Source: Gamsiella multidivaricata (taxonomy: Eukaryota; Mortierellomycota; Mortierellomycetes; Mortierellales; Mortierellaceae). From it: a DNA stretch of 64,000 nucleotides. The stretch covers positions 1 through 64,000 of the forward strand of contig NW_026251745.1 in NCBI RefSeq assembly GCF_025024155.1, in the 5' to 3' direction. Shown here piece by piece: positions 31,862-47,500 of the stretch. The notes beneath the pieces are model-generated. The model worked only from the letters and a program-made list of their open reading frames with translations. It did not search any database and had not been told where the DNA came from. Position 1 is the first letter of the stretch. Every line of letters begins with the position of its first letter. The position numbers were made by a program, and so were the translations under genes.

Positions 31862-34800
31862 CTATTCCGACTCGGTGCGGCTAATGCTTGGGCGCGTGTA
31901 AAACTCTGGACTCAATGGACTTGTCACTCGTGTGTAGCTGACATGACTCTGGCGTGCGCCGCTAGCTCCGCTGCCGCCGCCATTCTCGCTCACATCACCT
32001 GATCCTCCCAAGATCGGGCTCGGACTTGGGCTATGGCTGTGACCCGGATACTGTGTAGAGTACGAATACGTTTGTGCATGCTTGCCACCTACTCCAACGC
32101 CACTACCGCTACTCCCGTTGCCAGTCCCGGCTCCAACCCCAACCCCAACCCCAGCACTCTGTGCACGAGCAACCATAGCCTGCGTCCAAGGATCGTCTGC
32201 CAAGAGTCGTAGGCTGGTGATACTGTTCGTACGATCGTTCTCACCATCATTTCCTATCTTGGAGGGAAGTGTGCCAGGGTTGCCTCCGGGAAGAGAGTAC
32301 TCCAAGCTGGATTTACTCTTTCGGTAGTGAGGAATGTAGTCGCCAGAAGCATAGTGTAGCGGATCCCTGCGGTGCGATTGAGAATGAGGGAAGGCGTTCA
32401 AAATGGGCGAAGTGCGTCCACTGTCTTCTCCTGTGCCAGTACCAGTGCCATAATAGCTGAATCCTGAGCTGACAGGCTGTGGAGACGGAGGAGGGACAGC
32501 TGATCCCGATGGCGTGGCGCTCGACGACGAGCCACGTTCCCGTTCACGCTTTCGGCCTGCTCCATTTTCCGGAGCTTTGTTGTTCAGCTCCGCCGCGCGT
32601 TTGTAATAATAGGCAGATGCGAGATTATCGACAGACCGCTGATGTCGACCCTTGGCCCTCCTGAAATCCATGGCTGCGGTGCTGAACCCGGCCATGTCCT
32701 TTGCAGTGCCACGGGGGTCGTTCTCTCGGTCCAGAGAATCCTTTCTGGGACCCTGGTTTCGGGGTTTTAGGCCTCCCAACCGATTATATGACGTCGCAGG
32801 CGGCGACAAGGGCGGCGAAGAAGGTGCTGCCTGCTTATCTATCCTCCGGCCAAGTTCATCGGTCTCGATTGTAGGACTCGATGTCGGAGAGAGCGATCCT
32901 GAGGTTGGAGACCCGAGTGACGAAGAGAGAGATGTTCGAGCTCCATTTGGAGAAGAGACGACTGCGTCGCCAGCCCCATGCTCGTTTGCCAGTTTAGTGT
33001 CGATGGATATGGGTTTACTGGGGCTGTTGGGTGAATCATTAAAAAGCGCCAGCGCGATCGCGGAGGCGCTGCTTTGGAAGGATTTTGAACGGGTCCAGCT
33101 CTGACGTGGAGGTGGCGACAGGGATGTTTTGGCAGGTTGAGTGATCGCAGGCACGCTAGGAATGCTGGCCTTGCGCGTTGCTGTTATTGGTAAAACAGTG
33201 GTGGGGGACGCAGCGTTATCCATACTCGAACGCGAAGGGGCTACGTCCGACTTGGACCGATTGCCTCGGGCCTTGGACTTGGGACCGATTTTCTTTGAAT
33301 TGGAAGAAGTTCTGGACAGGAGGGATCCTAAGGACGATGAAGATTGGGCATGGCTGACGCTGGACGGTGAAGAGACACTGGTACTGACACTCACACTGGG
33401 GTTTGTGTTGGTTGCTACAATTGGAGATGGCGCTGCATCCTTCTTCAACGATTTCTTGATGCTCTGAGAGCTTTTGGCGGTCTTGACGGACGGCGTCTTG
33501 CTCGAGAAGGCGCCAGGTGACTCGTCGGAAGACAGGACCAATAGCTCAGAAGCGCTGGTGGGACCAAGTTTGGACTTAAACACAGCCTCAGCCTTGGACC
33601 CCATGTCAACTTCAGAAAATGTAGGCGACAACGGATGCCTGGACGTGGTACGGGACCCGACTTGGTCGAGTAACGCTGACTGAGGTCTTTTGAATTCTGC
33701 CAGGCTGTAATATGGGTCTGGGTAGTAGTACTGAAGACCCTTATCCTCATCCTCATCCTCCAAGTGAGCGGCCGACGCCTGGGCCAATGCCTCGACAGTT
33801 GCAGGGACGTACGGTTTGCCATGCATAGTATTTGCTGGCTTTCCCTCCATATCCAAGGTTGAGTAGTCCTTGTCCTGGTCATTAAGATCCTGGCTCGTAC
33901 GACCACGATCCGCGCTCTTCTGACCTCCACCAGAGAGCACTTTTGAGAATACGTTACGTTTGTTATCCCTTGGTTTGATGCCTTTGTTCGACTGAATTGC
34001 ATCTGTGTTGCTGATGCCAATGCTGTTACGTTTGCTGCTCTTGCTCTCGTCAGGGAGCGACAGCTCCAGCTCAAACTTCCTTGGCGCACCTTGACGATCC
34101 GCGTCGTTTGACTTGCGGCCGGGGAGCCACTTCTTCCTGAACCCCGACGTCGGTCTTTCACCGCTCTTGGCGATTGATGGTCCTGCGCGGTAACTACTTG
34201 GTGCTGCCTGATTGTGGGCACTATCCGCATAGCTATCGTTGCCGCTGAGGGTTGGTGTGAACTTGGGACTTGGTGGGAGTTTGGACCAGTGCAGCGGATC
34301 AACAGAGTGCACTGTCATACGGGCGTTCTCTTCAGGTTCGTCTACTTCGGCGATCGTGTTGGTAGTGGGTCCACCGGTGCTGTAGTGCTGTCTGCTGGGC
34401 GAGAGCTCGTCTAAGGAGTATCGCGGTCCTGTTGCTTGTGCAGTGTCACCGCGCGACCTTGAACGGTAATGCCGAGAATCATTGTCGTTGCTTCTCAAGT
34501 CATCCTCATCACCATCACGACTGTCGAAGGTCACAGAAGGAGGGCCTCTGTCTTCCATGCCATGCATCGCCAAGACTACCGGAAGAAGGGCAGATCGATA
34601 TTCTGCAAGCTGCTTTTGAAGACCGGTCAACTTGTGAATGGGGATGCTGGACTGATCGGCACTGTTCTCCTGCGCGCTGTCGTGAATGTTTGCAACAGCA
34701 CTCCTGTTCACAACTTCCTCTGTAGACCGAGACGCGGAGGGCGCTGATGTCGATGGTAGGGCAGACAATGGCGAGGGCAACGGGTAGAGTTCCGGGGGAT

Positions 34801-36852
34801 TTGAAAGGCTGTTCTCGTTACCCTCGGACGTCTTTCGAATATGACCCCATCCGCCAACTTCCCATCCTGTTGTTCCCGTTGTGTTGATACCCCCCGAATT
34901 CTTCTCCTGCTGATGATCTTCAGATTTGTTGCCACCATCTAGATATGTAGGATGAGAAATCCTCGTATTAATAGACTGGACGTTTAGAATGCGAAAACTC
35001 GACTCGAAAACTTGTTCGCAGTGTACCATTTGGTTCCGATTTCTCATTATAAGCTCTGTCATGACTTGTCATGAATCGACCGAGCTGCCAGCCTCCTTGA
35101 TTCGTTGTCAATGCTGGTTCTGGCTTCTGAGGCTCCATGCTCGAAGGGCGAAGTCCAATTAAAGGATCCGCGCCTTGATGGTTGTTGAGGTATGAGGGTG
35201 AAATTTGAAGACTATTGGACCCTTCAGCCATCCTCCCTGCACCGTATGAATCCATGTTGCTGAAGTACTGATCGAACGAGTCCGCGCGCGCGTGGTCCTC
35301 TGTAGTACACTGCCCATCGTGCAATTCTTCTGGCTCAAAGTCTTGGCTGAACATCTTGTTGCTCTCCATAGACGTGCCGCGATTCCTGGAGTGAAAAGCT
35401 CGCATGCGATCGTACACGCTACCGACGCTGGTTTGACGCTGTTTGTTTGTTTTGTCCTTAATGCTTGTGTTTATGTTGAGATTGGTGGGATCATCAGCCG
35501 AAGCCCTGTTAGGGCATCCACGGTCATCCGGATGGCCAGTTCGTGAGCCATTAAGAGAATAAGGAGAGGCGACACTTCCGCTCAGATCATCAGCAGTCGC
35601 AAATGAGCCTTGAAATCCACCGTTGTTACTTGGGGTGTCATTTCTCCAACGGCCTCCGTATCTGCACCCTGGACCTCCACCTATGTCATTGCCACCTTTG
35701 CCAAAGCGCTTGAAATGCTGGCGGTAGAAGCGTATGAGAAATGCTGGTGCGGGGAGAAAGAATATGGGGCCGATGGTGATACGTATGCAGAGGTCCAGGG
35801 CTTGCGCTTGTTGCTCATAAATAGACTCAGGCACGATGCAAAAGTAGATGTTGAGGACAGCGTATGCCTATAGTTGATGTAGATAGCCTTGAGTTTAGCT
35901 GGAAGAGTCTCGGTGTGGTAATGAAGCGGCGACATGGAACGCCGACATTAGCTCTTACCGTGGTCAAAATAAGTAGACAACCTAAATACCAGGCGCCGAC
36001 GGCCATCATATCGCTGTCGACCGGGCGGCCGACGGGCCCATGACAATGGTTCCTCACAAGTGGGATGAAAAGATAGAGCGACACCCATCCCCAGGTGAAG
36101 AGCATCAGCATTTGGCTCACGAGATAGACCGTGGTCTGCGGCCTCGCAAATACATCCTGCTCGGTCCAAGAGAGTTGTCTCCAACTCGCGACACCGGTCT
36201 CGGTCAAGTTGCCCCAGGGAATCAATCCTTTGCATTGCATAACAAGCTCCTGGCGCACCAGTGCAGACATATCCATAATCCCCAGGTTCTCTATACGAGA
36301 CCTCAAGGCCACTAATTCAGGTCCAGAGATGTAATGGGAGCCAAAGTTTTTTTGGGCATAAAGCGCAATGTTGGATATCGCTACCAGTGCATAGACAATG
36401 ATCCAGGCCATGGCCATCCTCCAAAAGACATTTTTCTTGCCAGCCATCGGATAGAACCCGTTTCCGACAGACACGATCGTATACGTGAGCGCTACGATGG
36501 ATATGACCTCGGCAATGAAGTTCCACAGCCAGAAAACATTCGCAGGGATCATAGACCTGGCCCGAAGCAGACCCACGATGGCAACCGTTAGCCCCAGAAA
36601 GGTGCAGAAACTGGCAAAGTACCGTAGCCGCGTACGGGCGCGAAAGCACATGTATACGGCCATGATGCTGAGAAGGGAGATATAGGTAGTGGCGACATAA
36701 TAGCTTTTGTTTGGCGAGATGTACCATGGCCTGCGTCTGCCGATATAATTGTTGTTGTCACCGTCGCTGTCGCCATAAGGGTTGCCGTATGGTGGGATTG
36801 GGCGAGGGCTTGGTGTGAAGCCGAAAATGTCTGTGCAATTGGACGCCCACAT
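31862..36852 (-). CDS. Seven-helix membrane protein with ~1,250-aa cytoplasmic tail (copy A)
   Basis: 1603 aa, exons 36852..35959, 35867..35027, 34938..31862. The third junction is subtle: AATG|GTACAC to TATCTAG|ATGG joins frames that look like two separate ORFs, giving PN-DGGNKSEDHQ. Predicted membrane helices lie at about 51-70, 78-96, 106-130, 141-166, 240-266, 281-309 and 322-346, with a roughly 70-residue loop after helix 4. The tail is Ser/Pro/Thr-rich and disordered, with many basic RxxS-type sites. Topology resembles a G-protein-coupled receptor, but no classical family motif is seen, so the receptor role is inference. A paralogue on the opposite strand (41121-44518) shares the helix-7 motif QAQALDLCIR and the phase-0 intron in helix 6. 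The leader region at 37250-37460 is strongly CT-rich in the sense direction. Confidence 0.82.
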
Positions 36853-38358
36853 GATACACGGATTCTAAAGTGGAACGGTAGACTGGCTATGTACAAGATG
36901 GTGATAATGAGAAAGTATTACGGAGGATTGATGTTCGTCGGTCGAGGAGGGAGGGGAGATAGCGGGTCGTGGTCGAGGATGCGGAGGCTGATCGGTGTGT
37001 TTGCTCCAGGGCTATCTGTGCAGCTGTTGTTTTGCTGGACGAAATTCTGCAGGTCGATCGTCTTTGCGACATTCAGCACTAGCAGCGGATAAGCGTAGTA
37101 AAGGCAGGTGCTAGTAGTACACGTCCGGTGCTAAGGTGAGATGCCCTTCTTGCGTGGGTGCCGGAAAAATAGGGTGCGGGGTGAGATTAATGTAAAATAA
37201 ATGATGGACCTGCAGTGGAGGGTGTAGTATCACTGCGAATAAAGGGAGGAGGAGGAATCAGTGAGGGTGGAAAGGAGGCCTGGAAGTGATGAGGGTATGG
37301 TCGATGGTGGATGAGGGGCAGGACGATGAGAGGAGCGAGGCGATGAGGAGAGAGTGAGAGGGGACTCTCGCCAAGCGAAGAGTGAGTGAGTGAGAGAAAG
37401 AGTGAGAGCAAGCGAGCGTGCGAGAAAAGAAAGCGGGCGAGAGAATGAGCGAGAGTCAAGGACGGGAAAATAGGTAGACAGCTCATGGGAGTAATAATGT
37501 GTGTGGGCAATTACCGTTACCTCCACATGGTGCCTGAATGCAAATCCAAAAAGACGGCGACTACAAACGTGTAGTCTTTGCTTGGCTACATGCACCCACA
37601 ACACATGGCATGGTACAAAGGCACAATGGCGCAGAAAGGGACCTCTCAGCCATCTCCTATCCTTGCCCACTTCAATAGAGTTCGCGCACCAAACACAAGC
37701 GTAAATACAGGCGCACATAAACAAATCGCAAAGCTCTGATTGTTGTTGGTTGGGGTTTCCCACCTCAAGAACTAGTCTACCGTAATTTGGCGACTGTGGT
37801 CACTCCAGTCCCCCTTCCATTATCTTATCCTTGAAATGCACCATTTCGTCCTCTACACAGGCGCAGGTGCTCTCTGTAAGAATGATGGATACATAACCGC
37901 ATTCCAAGCTAAGGGTTACTCGCCCTTGCATACTTCGGCTATGAAACTTAAATCATCACCATGTATATATTCATCCCCTCCTAATTAAGCGAACCAAAAT
38001 AAAAAAAAAAAGTACCAGGGCTCCCTCAAGACTCCGTACCTTTAGGGGCTTATCTTTTCATTGCTATCCACAGTCAGTCTGGCAGAATGTGGAGAATAAT
38101 ATCACCAAAAGAGCCATACACAGCTTCATTTCTTTCGCTCTCTCATCTTCCCTTCAATGTGGGGTTGTGTGATGGTAATCGGTGTTTTATCGATGTTCCC
38201 TGGGCGTGCCACGGAAGAATGATAAGATCGCTCTCTATAGTTGAGCAGCAAAATCTGCATTCGCCTCTGTGTTTGTGAAGTGTTTATTTGGGAAGGCATT
38301 TCTCAGTCTTCTAAATGCAGCTGCATATCATCTGCAATGTCTTTTTGTTTATCTCGAC
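36853..38358. promoter_or_regulatory. Upstream region of seven-helix copy A
   Basis: 1.5 kb. On the plus strand 37250-37460 is an almost pure purine tract with gagtgagtgagagaaagag repeats (pyrimidine tract in the sense of the gene), a common fungal core-promoter feature. No ORF of substance. Confidence 0.5.
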
Positions 38359-39855
<1,497 letters not shown>

Positions 39856-41120
39856 TGTGTGAACTGTTGGAATGATTGAGGAACGGATGGAATGAGAAGA
39901 GATTCCAAGACGGAGCGTGGGAAGGTGGAGTGTGCGGAAAGAACGAAGGAGGGATCTGAGGTGTCTTTTATACTCGCCCTTTCTCTTTACGCGAGCAGTT
40001 GATGCTCGTCCAATAGCTGCCCCACTTCCCCGCATTCTCCTCTAGGCACATACCCAGTGTCAGGTCTACAGGTATATGTGCATTTGCTTTGGCCAGCTGA
40101 CTCCCACTGAAGGACCTTTCTGACCCTACTTTATGGACTCGTGGGCGTGGACCGGGACCGATATAGACCAGCAGCTTGCGCGTGTTTGTGCTGGGGACGA
40201 GCATGAGCTCCGATTGGCCAGTATCTGACATGATAGAGAGAGCTGTTTTGGTCAATCTTCTTTGGTTGCTGTTAGCGGCAGGCATGACTCGTTCGAAAGG
40301 AGATACAAGTAGACTATGTACCCGCTCGCCACAATCCTTTCGCCGCAACGTCTTCCGCTGCCAATTGAGTGACATAGGCAGCGGCAGTGCAGGTGAATGA
40401 GCTCTGTAGCCTATACAGCAATCACCTCAGCTGAACATGTCTGTGAATGTCTCAAGGAAGGAACTATGTCGAGAGAACCGTGCTGGATCTGATTATCTTG
40501 ACATCCTCGCCAGAAACCCACGGGTGCCCTGAACATAGACGCAATTGGTCGGCGTCTACTGTGTTTGTTTGATTCTTGAGACCGTTTGCAACAACTAAAA
40601 AAAAGCACAGGATGCAAACAAAACGACTAACGAATATGGTGCAGAAGCAGCCTGCAGCTTTTTTATTACGATTTTTTTTTCCTCCATTTGCCGTTCTACC
40701 GCTCTGTCCCCAGAGTGTGAGGCACACACCTTCCACAACCGTTAACATCCCATCCATCCACATCCATCCGTCCCTCCCTCATCATCATCCTCTCGACCAT
40801 CCACCTAGAGAAACAACCCTGCCAGCTCAGGATGCTTTACCTGGCATAAACAAGGGATCCCCTTCTCCCCCTCCCCTCTCCCGTACTCGTCTCATCCCCA
40901 CTCATCTCACATTGCCATCTTGCTGCACAGCTCTCCGCTCCACTCCATTCCTCTCACCCTCCCCTCTCCTCACTGCCGGCCCGGGGGTGAAGGCGGTCTT
41001 TTGAAGCACCCCATCCTTGAAAACGTCCTCCTCCTGTTCCACTTGAATCAGAACGCGTCTCGTGGCGCGCTTCCCCCGTCGTCTGTCCTGTCTAACTGCT
41101 CTGCCGGCATCCCTATTTAA
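39856..41120. promoter_or_regulatory. Divergent promoter region, PHYHD1-like gene and seven-helix copy B
   Basis: A 1.27-kb region shared by two outward-facing genes. The right half (40740-40990) is CT-rich with catcc repeats, the usual leader type here. tatttaaatg lies directly at the start codon at 41121 and is therefore not a functional TATA box. Confidence 0.5.
39965..39973 (-). promoter_or_regulatory. TATA box of the PHYHD1-like gene
   Basis: The minus strand reads gtataaaag about 110 bp before the ATG at 39855. Confidence 0.65.
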
Positions 41121-44100
41121 ATGATCCCGCCACTTCCTACCACGATAGTAGCAACAGTCTACACCCTTATCCTCGCTATACTCTCATGCGTCCAGTTTCG
41201 TCGCTCCCAAACACCCTTACGACTGGGGGCTGCGGTCATGGGCATCTGTGGCCTGTCAATTTCAGCACTCTCGATCGTCTACACCACCGATAAAATGTCA
41301 CTGTCGGCCTTTTGGGTCTACCAGTTCGTGGCCGAGTGTATCGCTGTGACATGGGTGATCACGACCATTATCCACCTTGGTTACGCATTTTATCCTTTGA
41401 CCAGACACCAGACTCTGATCTGGAGAACAGCACTGGGTTCTGTGGTTCTTTATGACCTGGTGGCTATCGCTGAACTCAGCTACTACTGCTATGGGGTCTG
41501 GGGCTCGGGCTCGCTCTCGGCTGAAGTTCCTGAACTCTGGATCTACTGGGTCAGACAGATGGTCAAAGTTCTTACTTGCGCCATTACCATCGCCTATCTC
41601 TTTGTAAGTATTGGTCTCTTGCCTCACGCTCTTGCAATCTCATCCTAGTACCAAATACCAATGCTTCAGGATGTTTGTTCACATAAATACCGTCAACCTT
41701 GAGTTGGATACCATTGCCATTTGCAATTGCTCCAAAAAGACATTACTCTCCTTCTTACGACATCAGTATATGTTCATATGTCGCTCGCCTTTTGCTAGCA
41801 ACAGGTAGCGATACGTTTGTCTCTCTCTATGCATTGATTGGCCCCAGCTCTTCCTTACAACATTTCTTGTCGAACCTCAATCCCTCCTTTTGTTCATGTT
41901 CTGCATGTTCTAATATATATTATAAAATGGCCATTGTTATCTTAAAAAAAAGGGGATTGAGTGTATGAGTTTTAATGGCGGGGTTTAATCTCATGTTCTG
42001 CTCCGCAGCTTTTGCAAAATACACGGGCAAACTGATCTTGTCGCTAATATTGTGTCCTCCATCCCGCCCCTGCCCTGCCATACTTAGGTCCCCTTGGTGC
42101 GGCACCATCACAGTACTGGAGTAGCCATGATTGCGGACAGCAACACGTTGGCTGTCGGAACTTGGTATCTGAGTGCTCTTGGTGTGACATTCCTGGTAAG
42201 TTATTGGCACTATATAAATACACTTGCTTTTTTTCTTTTTTTGTCGTTTTCTTCAGCACCGGGTAAGTTTGTCACTACTACCATACTACGCTATTGTCGC
42301 ACTGAAATGTGGACGAACTGAGAGGATGTTCGAAAAGACAGAAAAATGACGAGTCTCATGGTCGAAGTCTTCAGGAATAGACATAGGAGGGACAATGGAA
42401 CAAAGGAACAAAAGAGAGCCGATCGCTGCCCCTTCCAAACCATGCTATGCAATGCAATGCTACGTCTGTCTCTGTCTAAGAGGAGCCCGCGTCATTTTTT
42501 TTTTTTTTCACTTGAATGCGAGGGAAACACCGCAGGGCTTTTGCATTTGTTTTAGTATGTTTATTTCGCGTGGACGTGCCTGGCAGTCGGCATCCCTCAT
42601 CTCTACATCGTCTTTGTATCTTTCATCCCGTTTTACCCGTTGTTCCCTCCATATCAGCCCACTTCGTTGTCATCCTTCCATCTTTCTTTTGTGCACATCG
42701 CCAATATCGCAAATGTAACACAACGCGGCCCTTGCAACACAACTTGGGCTGGGAAGCCCTCTCTGACCAATCCTAATCAGTCATGGCGCACTTTATTTGA
42801 GCGCTCCTCCCTCATTAGTAAGAGCACAATTGGTCTGGTGCTGTCAGGTCCATGGGATATGGGTGGCTGGGTGGTTGGGTGGCTTTACAGGCACGCGAAC
42901 TTCAAACTGAATTTTTGTAACCGTCTCTCCGCTGTGCTGTCCACTGTAGGGATACACGTCAATGTTCATCTACTACATGAACAAACCCAACGACGTGTTC
43001 AGCCCCCAAGCACAGGCATTAGATCTCTGTATCCGCCTTACAGCCTGCCCAATCTTCTCGCTTCCACCTCCGCAGTTCCTTCTACGCTATTTCCATGCCA
43101 AGTACGGCTCGACGGTTCGTGACGACAATCCGCACACGATGATCGAAGAGGGCATCACGAACGATCCCCGCCCCAGAAGACCGCCCATGCTGGTCAGCCA
43201 ACCGACCTCGTATAACTCGAGGCGTGAGCATGACTATGACTTCGATTATCCATCTATTCATGAAAGGCACAGTCTGAGATTCCAATCACCATACTCTGCT
43301 CTCGACGACGATGATCGATGCAGGCGCTACATAGAGGAGGAGACCAACATTGGCACCACATCTAGCCTAGGCACAGCCGCGGACACTAGTCCCAAACTGA
43401 ATCCGCATTCGGCAGGCTCGACGTTGAAGCAGGATGACACCCATATGCCACCATCGATAGGAGTAGCAGACGATGCGGTGCTTTCGGCTCTGTCGATAAC
43501 CTTACCACCAACGGTTCATCATCCGACCCCCATCAAGGGCGAATCTCTATCGCCTATATCTCCCTTTTCTTTTGCACCTGGTGTCTTACTTGCGAGAGGC
43601 GAGGAAGAAGAAACAGCTATTGCTGCTCGCAGAATCTCACGTCGCTTGACTATGGAGGGGCGAAAGGACGGGTTGGATTTTTTGAACATCTCTGGGCTGA
43701 TGAAATGGCCACATCGCCCCAACTCTGCCATACCAGCAACCAAATCAAGAGTAACAGGATCTACAAATTCATCCTCTGCCTTGCCAACCACGACTTCAGG
43801 GACGAACTTTCTCAAGGCCAGTCGCCGCCACAGCGATACTCCCGAACGTAATATATCGCCTTCCAGGAGAGCAGTAAGAGAGAAGCTGAGTATGATGGGC
43901 GGTAGCTCTCTGGTAGAGGAAGACGAGGCTGAGGAGGACCAAACATGGCATTCACGAGAAAACAAGGACATCTCCGAGAAGGAGGCATCGCACCACGAGC
44001 CACCATCGCGGCGAGGCTCCAGGAAGGATGAAAAGCTAACGGAGCCATCGAATACAACAACGACTAAGAGTGCTGAGCAGTATACCTCAGTTGAGCCATC

Positions 44101-44518
44101 CAACATTCGCACAAATGTTCAGCAATTAAAGAGTCATGAAAATGGCAGAGACGATCTACATGCTCATTTGCCAGCATTCAACGTCGCAGCATCGGAATAC
44201 AACGGAGGTCGCGGCAACAACACGTCTCAGTCAATAGGCAAGAAGATGTCAATGGACAAGATCCGCAGAATGTCACGCAGCGCATTGACGCGACTTCAGG
44301 AAGGTGGCCTTGGAGCAGCACTCAGTATACCTACAACAACAGGACCGCTGTCGCCAACAATATTGCATACGGAACATGGGTATCCCGCCAGAGGGGAACG
44401 GATGGGGCCTAAATCGCTACCACATGCTGGTGGTGATGTACTAATCAGCATGCCCCCTGATCAACAGCACAACGACGAGTCTCATGGTCAACAGAATGGA
44501 CCCATCATAACTCCATAG
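41121..44518 (+). CDS. Seven-helix membrane protein with long Ser-rich tail (copy B)
   Basis: 719 aa, exons 41121..41603, 42088..42195, 42950..44518. The two introns are unusually long for this window (484 and 754 bp), and all phases are 0. It has seven predicted helices, with a much shorter N-terminus and no long loop after helix 4. Shared with copy A: FWVYQFVAE (copy A FWLWNFIAE), PLVRHHHS (PLVRNHCH), AVGTWYLSALGVTFL followed by an intron (AVGAWYLGCLLILTT, intron), and QAQALDLCIRLT..PIF.LP.P.FLLRY. The tail carries Ser/Thr runs and a basic helix (KKMSMDKIRRMSRSALTRL). Function unknown; signalling receptor is the simplest guess. The first exon starts directly at ATG with TM1, so no signal peptide is used. 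Confidence 0.83.
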
Positions 44519-47500
44519 TGCCAGTCATTCCCTGCTGCCTGTCTTTTTGTTTGTCTGTTTGCTTTTTTTTTTTTTTTTTTTTTGGTGATGTTGTTCTCTT
44601 GCGTGAACAGCGCAAATTGTATATTATATCCAAGTTGCCCTTTATGGGGGGCCAGCTCTGCTACAACAGTTCTCTTTCCCGATCTCTCCTCCCTCATTTC
44701 GATCCTAATAAAAATACATAATAATAATAAAAAAATGCATCTTGAATAACTGAGGACATTTCAGATAAATTGATTCCAAACAAAGCAGCAGCAGCAGCCT
44801 TATCAACGAGCAAGCTAACGAGCTAACGGTACAGTGTGTAGATTAGATGCACTGACCAATGTTTTTTTTTTGGTTGCATGACTTGCATAGTGCATAGCGA
44901 GTGCATGTTCAACGGCCAGATGTTTTGTTGCTTGGGACCCAGAAACACAAATTTAAAAACAGCGGGCTTGCAGCGACATAAAAGAAGTTCTCACAGCAAT
45001 TTCAGACACTTGGCCAATGCATATACATTACATCAAGATAACGAGAAACGGGCCCTTGTCGTCTTTTTTTTTTTTTTTTTTTTTGAAAGAATGGTTCAGG
45101 TTAGGTCTTGGGGTTTCATTAAGGCCGCTCGTGGAATGAGCTTCGCCCAACAAAGGCAGCCCGTGTAAAAAACGCATGGATCATTCGGATATGAGAAAAG
45201 AGGAGAGTACAAGTACATCCGGACCATAGAGGTTGCTTTTTCCTCGGCGAATTTCTCTGGTCCCCCTCCTCCTCCTTTTTGGAAACAAAGGGACTTCGTC
45301 AGATCAGAACCGAGTGAGGTGCTCTCTGTCTTATAGAAAAGACGTCTGTGCTGGCTATTGGTACAAGTCGCGCATGCACTCTTCCCTTTTTGTGGATCAA
45401 AGCTACTCTTTGGCAGTGTCGAGAGGTCGAATTACGAGATCGTGGCCTCTCGTAGAATCTCTCCTTTTTAAAAAAGAGGAAACAAAAAACAAAAAAAAAA
45501 TCGGTTTTGGGTGGTTTACCTCGCCCTGTCTGACTACCGCGCTTAATACTGTCGCGTTTGATCATCAACCTAGAACTTCTTATTTTATTTTATTTTCTTG
45601 TAGAAAGGAACTAGAGAAAGAGAGCAGACATGCGCCCCTGAGTTTGGTTGTGAGCGTAATGAGGGCGGGGGGGGGGAAAGTCAGATCCAAGGAAACAGAC
45701 GGAAGTCAGGCACGGTTACTCCTCCCGATGGTTTAGAAAAAGGAAAAGGTAATTGTGTTTGATGTGATAGGTGCTTCCTTAGTTCCTTTTCTTTATTAAA
45801 GTTCATTTCACGGTCAAGGCTCTAGTCATGGCCATAGCCATAATCATAGTCATGGTCATGGTTATAGTCATGGTCAAGAGCCAGCAAATGGCGCCCCATA
45901 TAATGAGATTGTAACGGACTGGGGCGGATGAGAGGGCGGTCCTGATGAACCCAGTCATGTCCACCGCCATCATGCCAGTCTGTCTTGTCTTTTTATTTTT
46001 TACTCACCCCCTCTGTCACCATCGGTTTACACCCCTTTCCTAAGATACAAATATAACTAATGGACATTGACCACTGCATGTCCTTAATATACAACATGTC
46101 TATCGATTTCTCAAAGTAAAAAAGAAAGAAAAAAAGAAAAAGAAAAAAGCACACTTCGGCACCTATGTCGTCGGCTGCATGCTGCCAATGCGATGTTGGT
46201 CTGTTGTCGACATGGGGCATCCAAGCGGCACCTGCGTCTGTGTATGTATGCGTTCCTGTCTTCCCATGCAGAAGGATTCAGCTCTCTTGTAGATGTGCGA
46301 TGTATGTACGATGTATGTTCTTATTCGCGCTCAGGTCTGTGTCCTCCAGTCTCCCGTCCGTCTCCTGCTCCCGGCCCCTTTCTTTCTGATACGCTCGTTC
46401 TCGTTGTCTCTTGCTCCTTCGCTGCTGCCCCCTCCCCCCCTCCTGCGCGCCACAGCACATCGTAGCTGCACCCATCTGCCCATGTAGTCATGTAGTCCAG
46501 CCTGGACAGGCCTGGCAATATATACTATCCAGGTCTAAAATGATGATGAGTATTCTGTCGTGGAGCGGACCTTGCAGGATAGTTTGTGTATTACGAGGTG
46601 TACCTGTGCAGGTGTCTAACCTTGAGACCCCACGGTGATGCCTCAACAATAGCATTGACTATACAGCTACACCAATCGTTCAAGGTCTGTTGCTGGCACA
46701 CATCCACATATTCATACACACCGTCGCATCGCATCACATCGCTTCCCATCGCAGTTGAAGACGGCGAAGAGGAACAATGCTGTTGCGGAAGCTGTTGTAG
46801 CTACCCTTTTATCGGTTTATTTTTTTACGGTGCCTTGGCTCTTCTTCAATCGACAAAATAATTCACGACATCTAGTACCTTTCGCAACTTGCAAGTTACC
46901 GTACACAACCTTGTCCTGCCCGCAGCCCTGCTCATAGCGTGCCTTGCTTCGTCTGCTCTGCTTCTCCTCGTACTTGAATGCCAAACACAGGCCCTGCTCC
47001 ATTTCTTTTTCTTTTCTTCTCTCTTTTCTTCATCTTACCCTTTCTCGTACGGTCCCACAAGCCCACTGTCCTCTCCACATCTCACATACCCCTCCGTCCT
47101 GGTTCCTTGTTCATTCTTCCCTCCAAGGATCCTTCCACTGCGCCCTTTCATATCCCTCACTCTCACACTCATCCTTCCCTTGTGGCCTTTTCCCTCGCCT
47201 CCTTTCGCTCATCTTTCTCTTGCCCTCACAGCCCATCCTTGCTTTATAATCACGCTGATCAGCAAGGCACACCTCCGCCCCTCTTACCCTCCGCCCTCCT
47301 CCGTCTATTCGTGTCCTGCAGCTAGACACTTCAACGACTTTCACGCTTTTCTTGACGTCCAAAGCAACCATCTATCATTTCCTCTGGTACCCTAAACCTC
47401 TTTCACGAGCAGAGTCCCTATCAAGGCCTACCCGTATCAGTTGCATTTAGTTATCAACTCTTTTTTGACCTGTAAGTACCCACCACAGCGCCTCACACGC

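Noticed and set aside
35027..35867. Treating 31862-35062 and 34968-35867 as two separate genes
   Set aside because: A GTACAC...CTAG intron (35026-34939) joins them in phase, and the larger ORF has no real start of its own.
45233..45736. 167-aa plus-strand frame
   Set aside because: No domain, A/T runs inside, no homologous partner on the other arm.
46889..47395. 168-aa Leu/Ser/Pro-rich frame before C2H2 copy B
   Set aside because: CT-rich leader DNA; composition explains the apparent hydrophobic protein.
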